A stretch of 64,000 nt of DNA, from NCBI RefSeq assembly GCF_002797555.1, contig NZ_PGFA01000001.1:62001-126000 (forward strand), written 5' to 3'. The position numbers and the translations under genes are program-made. Positions 53,030 to 61,440 of this stretch are shown piece after piece (the stretch's first letter is position 1; each line of letters starts with the position of its first letter). Source of the DNA: Hymenobacter chitinivorans DSM 11115 (GTDB lineage: Bacteria > Bacteroidota > Bacteroidia > Cytophagales > Hymenobacteraceae). The notes below the pieces were generated by a model. That model worked only from the letters and a program-made list of their open reading frames with translations. It was not told the DNA's origin and searched no databases.

Positions 53030-53566
53030 ATGAAAACGCTCCGCCATATTCTGCTCCTGAGTTTGCTGCTCACGGCCTTTGCCTGCAAAAAAGATAAGGA
53101 GGCCGAGCCCACCAAAACCGACCTGCTGACGGCCAAAACCTGGAAAGACCAGTCCCAGACGCTGCGCCTCAATACCAGTGAAGGCACCCGGCCCACGGCC
53201 GCGGCCGACGTGAATACCTACCAGTTCACGCGCGACGGAAAAGTGACCATCACGGCGGCCAACAACACCAGCACCACCGGTACCTGGGCCTTTGTCAACA
53301 ACGAGTCCCAACTGGCCCTTACCTCGGCCGGGACGACCAATACGTTTGCCCTCTTTGAGGTCAGCGCCACCAAGCTGTCCTTTGGGCTGAGCTACAACCA
53401 GGCCCAGATTCAGCAGGGCCTAGGCAGCAACGGGGGCGCGGAAGGGCAGTTTCTGAAGCTGCTGCTGCTCTCGGCCGGCAACTTCACCTTCCCTAGCGGC
53501 ACGCCCACGATTCCCACCAATCAGCTCACGGCTGTGGACTGGAAAAACAACGCCCTGCCGCGCTAA
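53030..53566 (+). CDS. Lipocalin-like lipoprotein
   Basis: The 178-aa protein has a lipobox (LLTAFAC, Cys19) and a Lys/Asp/Glu-rich start to the mature part (KKDKEAEPTKTD). The mature domain begins LLTAKTWKDQSQTLRLN and has YQFTRDGKVTITAANN.TSTTGTWAFVNNESQLALTS, the usual pattern of lipocalin-like Bacteroidota lipoproteins with a repeated strand order. It follows the preceding lipoprotein gene by 53 bp and is probably in the same transcript. Ligand and role are unknown. Confidence 0.78.
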   Translation: MKTLRHILLLSLLLTAFACKKDKEAEPTKTDLLTAKTWKDQSQTLRLNTSEGTRPTAAADVNTYQFTRDGKVTITAANNTSTTGTWAFVNNESQLALTSAGTTNTFALFEVSATKLSFGLSYNQAQIQQGLGSNGGAEGQFLKLLLLSAGNFTFPSGTPTIPTNQLTAVDWKNNALPR

Positions 53567-53617
53567 GCGGCCGGCGCCCAGGCCCGGTATTGCCTACCTC
53601 TTTTCGCTGTTTTTGCC

Positions 53618-55804
53618 ATGAGAAATCTGCTTTTTCTGTTGCCTAGCCTGAGTGTGCCACTGGCTGCGCTGGCCCAGCCGGCGGCGCCCGTGGCCCCAGT
53701 GCGGCCCATGACGGATACCTACTTCGGGCAAACGGTGACGGACCCATACCGCTGGCTGGAAGACGTAAAATCGGCCGAAACCCAGGCCTGGATGCACGGC
53801 CAGGCTGACTACGCCCGCCAGCAGCTCGACCAGCTACCCGACCGCGCCGCGCTGTACGCCCGCATCCAGGAGCTGGGCAATGCGGCGGCGGCCCGCACCG
53901 GCCGCTACCAGCGCCGCGGCCAGCAGCTGTTCTACCTCAAGCGTGGCGCCGCCGAAAACCTCTACAAGCTCTACACCCGCCCTGGGATGCAGGGAGCGGA
54001 GAAGCTGGTGTTTGACCCCGAAAAGCTGCCCGCTACGCCCGGTCAGCACTGGTCTATTGCCTACTTCACCGCCTCGCCCGATGGCCGCACGGTGGCTATT
54101 GGCGTGGCGGGGGGCGGCTCCGAAAATGCGGTGGTCAAGCTCATCGACACGGCCACCGGCCGCCAGCTCGACGCCGATTTGCCCCGGGCCCGTTTCTCTA
54201 GCCCGGAGTGGCAGCCCGACAGCCGCGCCTTTTTCTACAGCCGCACCCGCGAAATGACGCCCGGTGTAAAGCCCGGCGACGAGTTTACGAAAGTCACCAG
54301 CTACCGGCACCAGCTGGGCACCGCGCCCACCGCTGACGTGCCCGTGCTGGGCTACGACTACGCCCCGCCGAGTGTGGCGCTCAAAACCATTAATGAGGAG
54401 GCTTTTGTGGAAGTGCCCGCCGGGGCCGCCGTGCCCACGGCCGTAGCCCTGATTGAGCGAGGTACCCGGCGGGAGCTGGAGCTGTACGTGGCCCCGTTGG
54501 CCGGTTTGACCAAGCCCCGCACCACGGCCTGGCAAAAAGTGTGCGGCGCGGCCGATGAGGTGACGGCCTACGCCGTGCAGGGCGACAACCTGTACTTGTT
54601 GTCGCACAAAAACGCCCCCCGCTTTCAGGTGCTGCGCACCAGCCTGAGCAAGCCTAACCTGGCCATGGCCACCGTGGTAGTGCCCCAGATGAGCAGCGTG
54701 GTGCAGGAGATTTTTGCCGCCAAGGATGCCCTGTACCTGCAGCTGCTCGACGGTGGGCCCAACCAGTTTGCGCGCCTGCCCCACGGCCAGAGCGGGGCGG
54801 CCGTGGAGCTGCTGCCGCTGCCCTTCCCCGGGGCCGGGGTGTTCGAAGTAATCCACGACCCGCGGCAGGCCGGTATCTGGGCGGGCCTTACGTCGTGGAC
54901 GCGCTGGGGCGACTATTTTGCCTACGACCCCGCCGCCCGCCGCTTTACCGCTACCCAGCTCGAGCCCCAGAGCCCCTACGATAACCCCGCCGACCTGGAA
55001 GTAGCCGAAGTGAAAGTAAAAAGCCACGACGGAACGCTGGTGCCGCTGTCCATCGTGTACAAAAAAGGACTGAAGCGCGACGGCACGGCCCCCGTGCTGC
55101 TGCAAGGCTACGGGGCTTACGGCAGTAGCCAGGCGCCCATTTATGATGCCACTTACCTGACGCTGCTGGAGCGGGGCGCAGTGCTGGCCGTGGCCCACGT
55201 GCGCGGCGGCGGCGAATACGGGCAGGAATGGTACAAAGCCGGCTATCAGGCCACCAAGCCCAACACCTGGAAAGACTTTATTGCCTGCGCCGAATACCTG
55301 ATTAAGGAAGGCTATACTACGCCGGCCCGGCTCACCGGGCAGGGCACCAGCGCCGGCGGCATCCTCATTGGCCGCGCCGTCACGGAGCGCCCCGACTTGT
55401 TTGGGGCCGCCGTGTTCAACGTGGGCTGCCTCGACGCGGTGCGCTTCGAAACTACCGCCAATGGCCAAGGCAACATCCCCGAGTTTGGGAGCGTCAAAAC
55501 TGAGGCGGGCTTCCGGGCGCTGGCCGAAATGAGCACCTACGGCCATATTCAGCCCGGCACGAAGTACCCCGCCGTGCTGCTCATACACGGCGTAAACGAC
55601 CGGCGGGTGGACGTGTGGCAGTCCTTGAAAACGGCCGCCAAGCTCCAGGCCGCTACCGCCAGTGGCCGCCCCGTGCTGCTCCGCCTCGACTTCGACGCCG
55701 GCCACGGCATGGGCTCTACCAAAGACCAGCGCTACCAGCAGCTGGCCGACATCATGGCTTTGGTGCTCAGCCAGAACGCCCCGGCCACGGCTGCCCGCAA
55801 CTAG
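53618..55804 (+). CDS. Prolyl oligopeptidase family (S9A) serine peptidase
   Basis: The 728-aa protein has a signal peptide (LLFLLPSLSVPLAALAQ), a seven-bladed propeller domain at about 75-440 and a C-terminal alpha/beta-hydrolase domain. The start of the mature part (PVTDTYFGQTVTDPYRWLED-like) is the family signature (here MTDTYFGQTVTDPYRWLED). The triad is Ser578 in GTSAGG, Asp661 in GVNDRRVD and His696 in DAGHGMG. The nucleophile elbow GTSAGG differs from the usual GGSNGG. Such enzymes cut short proline-containing or basic peptides. It is exported, unlike many cytoplasmic members. Confidence 0.93.
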   Translation: MRNLLFLLPSLSVPLAALAQPAAPVAPVRPMTDTYFGQTVTDPYRWLEDVKSAETQAWMHGQADYARQQLDQLPDRAALYARIQELGNAAAARTGRYQRRGQQLFYLKRGAAENLYKLYTRPGMQGAEKLVFDPEKLPATPGQHWSIAYFTASPDGRTVAIGVAGGGSENAVVKLIDTATGRQLDADLPRARFSSPEWQPDSRAFFYSRTREMTPGVKPGDEFTKVTSYRHQLGTAPTADVPVLGYDYAPPSVALKTINEEAFVEVPAGAAVPTAVALIERGTRRELELYVAPLAGLTKPRTTAWQKVCGAADEVTAYAVQGDNLYLLSHKNAPRFQVLRTSLSKPNLAMATVVVPQMSSVVQEIFAAKDALYLQLLDGGPNQFARLPHGQSGAAVELLPLPFPGAGVFEVIHDPRQAGIWAGLTSWTRWGDYFAYDPAARRFTATQLEPQSPYDNPADLEVAEVKVKSHDGTLVPLSIVYKKGLKRDGTAPVLLQGYGAYGSSQAPIYDATYLTLLERGAVLAVAHVRGGGEYGQEWYKAGYQATKPNTWKDFIACAEYLIKEGYTTPARLTGQGTSAGGILIGRAVTERPDLFGAAVFNVGCLDAVRFETTANGQGNIPEFGSVKTEAGFRALAEMSTYGHIQPGTKYPAVLLIHGVNDRRVDVWQSLKTAAKLQAATASGRPVLLRLDFDAGHGMGSTKDQRYQQLADIMALVLSQNAPATAARN

Positions 55805-55850
55805 CTTTCCTCTCATTTCTACGGCCCTTTCTGACTAATAGCCTCGCCTT

Positions 55851-56957
55851 ATGCCTTTCTTTCTTCACCATCTGCGCCGGGCGCTTCTGCTCGGTTTGCC
55901 AGTGGCGGTGTTGGCCGCCTGCTCGCCCGAAGCCCCCGCTACCGAAGCTCCCACGACGCCCGCCCAGCCGGCCGCGGCCCCCGTAGCCCCTGCTGCGCCA
56001 GCGCCGGCTGCCGCGGCTCCCGCCGAACCGGCCACGCCAGCCACGCCAGCCACGCCAGCCACGCCAGCCGGTTTTGACCCCAGCCAGGTGCCGGTGGCCA
56101 ACCCCAAGCTCGGCGCTTTTCCTTACTTCAGCCTGCTGGATGGCTACGTGAAAATGGACGAGAAAACTGCCCCCGGCAACTCGGCCCGGGAAATGAACAA
56201 GGAGGTGAATTTCGACCAGTACGAGTTTTTCGACGGCACCAAGCTCATTCCCGTGGCTGGCCGCCTGCGCACGGTCATTGCCATGGGCAAAACGGCCTCC
56301 TTCTTCCAGGTCCAGAAAACCTACGAGCAGCTCATCCACGACATGGGCGGCGTGACGGTGTTTGAGGGCAGCGGGGAGAAAATGAAGGGCCTGAAAATCA
56401 ACTACGAAGACGGCCGCCACCGCGCCCGGTACAACATGCTGCCCTACGAAAAAATGGGCGTCTACATGGTGCGCACCCCCGATAAGGAAATCTGGGTGGA
56501 AGCCTACAAAGCCTACGCTTCCGACCCGGAAAACTACTGGCTGACGGTGGTCGAGAAGAAAGCCCTGCCCATGCAGGCCAGCGTGCTGCCCGCCGAGCAG
56601 CTCAAAAAGGAACTCGACGCCAACGGCCACGTGGCGCTCTACATCAACTTCGACACCGACAAGGCTAGCATCAAATCCGAGTCGGGGCCGGTGGTGGGGG
56701 AGGTGGCGAAGCTGTTGCAACAGAACCCCACTCTGCGCCTGACCGTGGAAGGCCACACCGACAACGCCGGCACGCCGGCCCACAACCAGCAGCTTTCCGA
56801 GCAGCGTGCCCAGGCCGTAGTAGCCGCCCTCACCAGCCAGCAGATTACCGCCGACCGCCTCAAACCCGCCGGCTTCGGCCAAACCAAACCCCTGGCCGAC
56901 AATGCCACCGAGGAAGGTAAAGCCAAAAACCGCCGCGTGGAACTCGTTCGGCTGTAG
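55851..56957 (+). CDS. OmpA-family lipoprotein with Pro/Ala/Thr-rich linker
   Basis: The 368-aa protein has a lipobox (VLAAC at about residue 25). A linker of Pro, Ala and Thr (about 25-80) contains four 9-bp repeats. A middle domain at about 90-240 resembles DUF4892 (VKMDEKTAPGNSAREMNKEV...VAGRLRTVIAMGK). The C-terminal OmpA domain starts VALYINFDTDKASIK and contains LTVEGHTDNAGTPAHNQQLSEQRA and NRRVELV, which bind peptidoglycan. It links the outer membrane to the cell wall. It ends 46 bp before the stop of the convergent lipoprotein gene. Confidence 0.9.
   Translation: MPFFLHHLRRALLLGLPVAVLAACSPEAPATEAPTTPAQPAAAPVAPAAPAPAAAAPAEPATPATPATPATPAGFDPSQVPVANPKLGAFPYFSLLDGYVKMDEKTAPGNSAREMNKEVNFDQYEFFDGTKLIPVAGRLRTVIAMGKTASFFQVQKTYEQLIHDMGGVTVFEGSGEKMKGLKINYEDGRHRARYNMLPYEKMGVYMVRTPDKEIWVEAYKAYASDPENYWLTVVEKKALPMQASVLPAEQLKKELDANGHVALYINFDTDKASIKSESGPVVGEVAKLLQQNPTLRLTVEGHTDNAGTPAHNQQLSEQRAQAVVAALTSQQITADRLKPAGFGQTKPLADNATEEGKAKNRRVELVRL
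56032..56067 (+). repeat. Four 9-bp repeats inside the OmpA gene
   Basis: CCACGCCAG is repeated four times in tandem and encodes ATP triplets in the linker. The unit is a multiple of three, so copy number can change without a frameshift. Confidence 0.85.
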
Positions 56958-56966
56958 GCTAGCGCT

Positions 56967-57013
56967 GTTCGGCTAACTCGGTATACGGCCGAAGCCGGCC
57001 GGGTTAGTCGAAC
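56967..57013. terminator. Hairpin between convergent genes
   Basis: Arms GTTCGGCTAACTCGG (56967-56981) and its near-inverse at 56999-57013 (two mismatches) enclose a 17-nt loop. The right arm overlaps the stop codon of the minus-strand gene. There is no T-run, so it is only a possible terminator. Confidence 0.5.
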
Positions 57014-57891
57014 AGGGAATGGTGGGAAGACGATGACGAACTGCGTATCTGCTCGTTCAGGTCGCTGTCGGAGCCGGCGTAGCGGCTGCCGGCCGGCGGG
57101 CGAAAATCCTGGTCGGTGGGCGTAGCCCAGTCCAAACCGTCGAAGTCGAGCTGTTCGCGGGGCTCGTGGATCCGCTGTTTTATCCGGTCCACCAGGCCTT
57201 TTTCTCCGGTGCCACCCGGCGCGTCGGGCTGGGTGTAGTGCACCATGAGGGCCAGGGTGGGCAGGGCCGCCGGAGCATGGTGTTCGATGTAGGGTAGCAG
57301 TTTCGGCTCTACTTTTATCTGCTCCGAATACATGGTTTCACAGCGCATGCGGTCCGGAAATAGAAAGACTATGGCCCGGCAGTCTTTTAGCGTTTCAGCC
57401 ACAGCGCCAACATTTACCTGTTGGTGCGGCAACTCCCCATCAGCCGGGAAAAGGCTGAAAATCGTGCGGTACGGCTGCCAGTTCAGGCTCGGCAGGATGG
57501 GCTGCTGGTCGGCCACCCGGCGTAGGTAGTCGGCGCTGGCAATGCGGCAGTGGGTGTTGCGCGTGCTGTGCTGCAGGTAGTACGTCACGCTGTCGGTGCG
57601 CACGTCGACTAGGATACCGTAGCGGTAGGTGGAGTCCGCAAAGCCGTTGGGTCGCACTTCCCGCCGCAGTTGGGGGCCCCGGAAGTACATGGTCACGTAG
57701 TCGGTGGAGCGTAGGCCATCCAGGGAATGACGCTCCAAAAACCGCAGGGTCCCCACGAAGCTTTTGGGTGCGGCTGGTTTGGCGGGCAGCTCCGCCGCGG
57801 CAGTACGGGGCTCCTCGGCCGTGGGTGAGGAGCAGGCCAGCAGGCCGGCCAGGCAAAGCACCGGTAGGCGGGGCAGGGGTAGTGTTTTCAT
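57004..57891 (-). CDS. Lipoprotein of unknown function
   Basis: The 295-aa protein has a lipobox (LAGLLAC, Cys20). The mature part begins TAEEPRTAAAELPAKP and contains FVGTLRFLERHSLDGLRSTDYVTMYFRGPQLRREVRP, followed by a beta-rich segment (RYGILVDVRTDSVTYYLQH); this resembles the LolA/DUF4412-type layout but I cannot assign it. The C-terminus is odd: a Ser-rich tail with six consecutive serines and two histidines (RSSSSSSHHSLFD). The start at 57891 (MKTLPLPRLP) was chosen for its signal. The 340-bp gap upstream (57892-58231) shows no gene and ends at ssrA. Confidence 0.7.
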   Translation of the reverse strand: MKTLPLPRLPVLCLAGLLACSSPTAEEPRTAAAELPAKPAAPKSFVGTLRFLERHSLDGLRSTDYVTMYFRGPQLRREVRPNGFADSTYRYGILVDVRTDSVTYYLQHSTRNTHCRIASADYLRRVADQQPILPSLNWQPYRTIFSLFPADGELPHQQVNVGAVAETLKDCRAIVFLFPDRMRCETMYSEQIKVEPKLLPYIEHHAPAALPTLALMVHYTQPDAPGGTGEKGLVDRIKQRIHEPREQLDFDGLDWATPTDQDFRPPAGSRYAGSDSDLNEQIRSSSSSSHHSLFD

Positions 57892-58231
57892 GCAGGAAAC
57901 TGAGGCGCAGCGCCGGATTTGGCCCGGAAGATAGGAAGTCAATCCGCGTGACGCCCGTGCTACTCCCGGCCGCATGTGCTGAACTATGGGACTGGGAAAG
58001 GCCGGCCCCGGCAAAAAGAATTACTGGGGCTCAGCCAAAGTTGCGCGTGATATAGCCGCAACTAATTGATTAGCAATAACTTAAATATTGAGTGCGAAGA
58101 TTTTGCACTACTGGTCAGTAGCCGGAAACAGTGCCGGTGAGGGAACATTTTTGCTCGATTTCAGCGTTTTCTTCCCGATGTGCGTACATTCGCACCCCGC
58201 CCAGTGTGGCGGGCATCGTTCTTTACCATTT

Positions 58232-58599
58232 GGGGCTGACCGGAATTGACAGCTTGCGCAAGTCGCGAGTAAGCGTGCCAGGAGTTGAATGGATCTTCTG
58301 CGACCAAATCATTCGAACAATAACTGGCGAGTATAGCTACGCCATGGCTGCTTAGTCTAGGTACTAGGTAATGTCATCGTCCCGCACCCGTTTTCTTTTA
58401 CACGGGTGAGTTCGGGGCGTCGTAAGTAGAAGATAGTTAGAAAGGGCGTGTGACTTTCTAGCGAAAAACAATCGCATCTAAGGGGAGTCTAAGGGCCTGA
58501 TGCGCGCCCGGGCTACCACGAAAATCTAAGCGTAGATACGCACGTAGAAAGCTCGACGGTTTCCTTGTCTGGACCAGGGTTCGACTCCCTGCAGCTCCA
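58232..58599 (+). ncRNA. ssrA: Transfer-messenger RNA (tmRNA)
   Basis: The 5' end GGGGCTGACCGGAATTGACAG and 3' end with T-arm GGGTTCGACTCCC and acceptor strand CAGCTCCA form the tRNA-like part; GGGGCTG pairs with CAGCTCC. The tag frame at 58326-58355 reads GEYSYAMAA then TAG, like other Bacteroidota tags that begin with Gly and end in YAxAA. The 3' CCA is not encoded (the sequence reads ACTG after the acceptor). tmRNA rescues stalled ribosomes and marks their products for proteolysis. Confidence 0.95.
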
Positions 58600-58602
58600 C
58601 TG

Positions 58603-58637
58603 AAAAGCCCTTTCCGGCAACGGGAAGGGCTTTTTTG
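58603..58637 (+). terminator. Intrinsic terminator of ssrA
   Basis: AAAAGCCCTTTCC and GGGAAGGGCTTTTTT form a GC-containing stem with a short loop and a T-run, directly after the tmRNA 3' end. Confidence 0.9.
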
Positions 58638-58922
58638 TTTATTGCCCCTACTTCTGCCAATGGCTACGGCTCGGAAGTCGTAGGAGAGGGTGGAGCTAAG
58701 TTGTGCCTACTGCAACACTTGCAGCGCGGCCTGGTTAATTGCCGGCCACCCCACTGTGACCAACGGAAAAGGATGCCTAGTAAATACCGTTCGTCCCCTC
58801 AGCAACACAATCCAAAGTCTATATTCTCGTATACCCTATTACGCGCCTGCATTGGGGAGCGTGTACACAAGGCGCAAAGACAAGATTTTGCCCGGAATAT
58901 TAAATCAGCCTAAGCCCATTCT
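58638..58922. other. Intergenic stretch without recognised feature
   Basis: This 285-bp stretch lies between the ssrA terminator and the DUF1919 gene. It has small overlapping open frames with no recognisable protein and a lower GC content than the surroundings. I see no RNA gene or repeat. Confidence 0.5.
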
Positions 58923-59603
58923 ATGAGCTATTTCATTGATAAGCGCCGTCAGCAACTCGGACGGGCTATTGACCGCCACCGACTGAAAAACAAAACCTTT
59001 ACGCTTATCTCCAACGACTGCTGGGGTGCCCAAGTATACAAGCACTTTAACCTGCCTTTCAATACTCCTTTCATTAATTTGATGCTGGCCGCCCCGTGCT
59101 ACCTGAAATTAGCATCTGCCCCCCAGCATTACCTGGGGCAGCCCCTTGAATTTCAGGCCGAGTCACGCTACGAATCCATAAACACTTTGCGTAGAGGATG
59201 GAAGCACTACTTTCCTATTGCCACCCTGGGCGGAGAAGTTGAAATTCAATTTCTGCACTACCATTCGGATGAGGAAGCCAAAGAGAAATGGACCCGGCGG
59301 GTAAAGCGGATCAACTGGGAAAACATATTCTTTAAGTTTGACGGCAGTAAGGACTTTGCTACGCCCGAGCTGGTGCAGCAGTTTGACCAACTCACGTTTC
59401 CCCGGCTTACGTTGTTGCGTGAGCCGCAGCCTGGAATTAAGTCGGCTGTTGTGGTGCCCGACTACATCACGGATGGCTTTAAGCTGTTTGAACGCTCTTT
59501 GCCGCACTTCGATCTAGTAGGCTGGCTGAACGGAGGCGATGTGCACGTCACGCCTGGTACCCAGCTCTACAAGAAAGTCTTTTTTCCTAAAGTGTGGCAG
59601 TAG
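58923..59603 (+). CDS. DUF1919 family protein (exopolysaccharide-associated)
   Basis: The 226-aa protein has no signal peptide. It matches the DUF1919 pattern: TLISNDCWGAQVYKHFNLPFNTPFINLML near the start, QFLHYHSDEEAKEKWTRRVKRINWENIFFKFDG in the middle (about 115-145), and PDYITDGFKLFE later. DUF1919 proteins occur in exopolysaccharide clusters and are presumed sugar-transfer or modification enzymes; the reaction is unknown. No other polysaccharide synthesis gene is nearby, so it is an isolated member. GC content is a little lower than that of its neighbours. Confidence 0.88.
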   Translation: MSYFIDKRRQQLGRAIDRHRLKNKTFTLISNDCWGAQVYKHFNLPFNTPFINLMLAAPCYLKLASAPQHYLGQPLEFQAESRYESINTLRRGWKHYFPIATLGGEVEIQFLHYHSDEEAKEKWTRRVKRINWENIFFKFDGSKDFATPELVQQFDQLTFPRLTLLREPQPGIKSAVVVPDYITDGFKLFERSLPHFDLVGWLNGGDVHVTPGTQLYKKVFFPKVWQ

Positions 59604-59664
59604 CAACCTCGTTTTTGACTCAGAAATGGGGTTTTTGTTTCCGGGATACAAAACCGGCCGCGGC

Positions 59665-61251
59665 TTATTCCGCCTTTTCCAGCCGGCCAATTTCCTCCTT
59701 AAGCACGGCCAGGGAAACAGGGCGAAAAACCAGGCTTTGCGCCGGGCGCGTGCTCAGCGTGGTAGCCTGGGTAGCCAGCAGCGTGGTGCCGCCTACTCGC
59801 TTTAAGGCCACCACCGTCACGGGTTCCTGGGCCGGTACGTTGTAGAAGAGGGTTTGCTGGCCCTTGGTCTGGCCCCGCAGCACGCTCCGCTGCTTGGCAA
59901 ACACCAGGCTTACTTCGGTGTTGTCGGCGCCAGTATTCACCGCGAAGGTGACCAGCGGCTGGCTCGAGTTCAAAAAACGGTCACAGTTGATCCAGCCTAG
60001 AGCGGCAGCTGAAAATAGGTAGCTGCTGACGGCGCCGGTCGAGAACTGGGTTACGGTGGAGGCGGTGGCCTGCTGCTCGAAGCTCTGGGCAAAACTTTTG
60101 GCGGAGAGCTGGGCCAGGGTCTTGTCCTCGTTGAGGCCCTCGTACCGAACCGCTGCCTGACCGGTGGGGGTAAACAAAACCGTCAGCTGGTAGATGCTGG
60201 GCACCGCAATATTCTGGTAACGGGCCGGCTCCCAGCGCGGCATAGCTTTTAGAGCCTTTTCAACCAAAGGCGCCAGCTCCGCCACCGAGATGCCCGTGAT
60301 GCTCGGCCCCAGTACTTGCCCGCCGGGGGAAATAGTGAATTGCGCGTGCGCTACGGCCCGCACCCGCAGGCCGGTATTGCCGGAAAGGCGCCGCAGCTCC
60401 TGCCGCTCGGGGCGGGTTACGCGCATCCGGCTCAGGCGCTGCTGCAACTCCCTGCCAACCTGAATTCTGCTCGTTATTTCCCGGCGGGCAATACTTTGGC
60501 CGCGCTTGAAGTGGGGCGGACTGATATGTATCCGGTTGAAAATCATTGGGGGAGTGGGCGCTTGCCAGTTCAGGCCCTGCTCGGGCGAGCCGACGCCGCG
60601 GAAGAGCTGCATACCGGGCTTTTCCTGACGCGTGGGAAAGCGCAGCAGCAGGCGGGCACTGTCGCGTAGGGCGCAATCCTGGCCCTGGGCACGGGCGGCC
60701 AAGTGCAGCATGCCCGCCGTTTCGAGCAGCTGCTCCCCCGAGCGGGTTGATAACTGGTTGAGCACAATCTCGGCCAGGGAGTAAAATTCCCGCAACGACA
60801 CCTCCACGGGGCCAGCCACCAGCGGGCGGCCATCCGGGCGGCGAAATGCCTGGGCGGGCACCCCAATGAGCGTGCCCCCGGTGCCGCGCAGCACAGTGTC
60901 ACGGTCGGTACGAATGACGAAAACCTGGGTTGGAACTTGCCGCTCCAGCTGCCAGGAATCCACCGTTTCGAAGTCTTGGACCGTAATGGCGGCCGTAGCG
61001 GTGGTGGCGGGCCGGGCCGCGCGCCCGTAGCGGTTGACGCGGCTTATCTCGCCGGGGCCGGGCAAAGGTTGGGTGCGGGCGGGCTCAGGGGCCGGTGAAG
61101 CCGGTGGCACGACGGGCGGCGGGGCTGGGGTAGCAGTGGCAGCAACTACAGCTGGCTGCTTTGGCGGCTCACTCCGCAGGGTTTCACGTTGTGAGCAGGC
61201 CGTTGCGCCGAGCGCCAATAGTACTATGGCCGGAAAAGGAAGCTTCACCAT
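59665..61251 (-). CDS. Large lipoprotein with TonB-C-like region, unknown function
   Basis: The 528-aa protein has a lipobox (LGATAC, Cys19) and a Pro/Ala-rich linker to about residue 85. A central beta-rich region (about 95-240: VFVIRTDRDTVLRGTGGTLIGVPAQAF...GPVEVSLREFYSLAEIVLNQLST) resembles sequences common in Bacteroidota surface proteins. A region at about 300-385 (AHAQFTISPGGQVLGPSI...LVEKALKAMPRWEPARY) resembles a TonB C-terminal-like domain. I do not recognise the whole. It is convergent with the DUF1919 gene. The start at 61251 (MVKLPFPAIV) excludes 35 open codons upstream. Confidence 0.72.
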   Translation of the reverse strand: MVKLPFPAIVLLALGATACSQRETLRSEPPKQPAVVAATATPAPPPVVPPASPAPEPARTQPLPGPGEISRVNRYGRAARPATTATAAITVQDFETVDSWQLERQVPTQVFVIRTDRDTVLRGTGGTLIGVPAQAFRRPDGRPLVAGPVEVSLREFYSLAEIVLNQLSTRSGEQLLETAGMLHLAARAQGQDCALRDSARLLLRFPTRQEKPGMQLFRGVGSPEQGLNWQAPTPPMIFNRIHISPPHFKRGQSIARREITSRIQVGRELQQRLSRMRVTRPERQELRRLSGNTGLRVRAVAHAQFTISPGGQVLGPSITGISVAELAPLVEKALKAMPRWEPARYQNIAVPSIYQLTVLFTPTGQAAVRYEGLNEDKTLAQLSAKSFAQSFEQQATASTVTQFSTGAVSSYLFSAAALGWINCDRFLNSSQPLVTFAVNTGADNTEVSLVFAKQRSVLRGQTKGQQTLFYNVPAQEPVTVVALKRVGGTTLLATQATTLSTRPAQSLVFRPVSLAVLKEEIGRLEKAE

Positions 61252-61440
61252 ACCGTAAGCTAGCAAACCACCGGCGCTAACCAAACTAGGGACGCTACAA
61301 GCTCCGGAAAAAGGCAGGTAACAACGCAGCCCTTCACACAGAAACTTGGGGGCCAACCACCTGGCTTGACTACCCGGCCGGCACTGGGGCGGCTAAAGCG
61401 CCTGGCTGCGGTTGGTCGCTCTGGGAGGCAGGGGTTGGGC

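Noticed and set aside
58571..58599. A tRNA 3' end as an independent tRNA gene
   Set aside because: The T-arm and acceptor strand pair with the GGGGCTG at 58232 and a tag frame lies between, so this is tmRNA.
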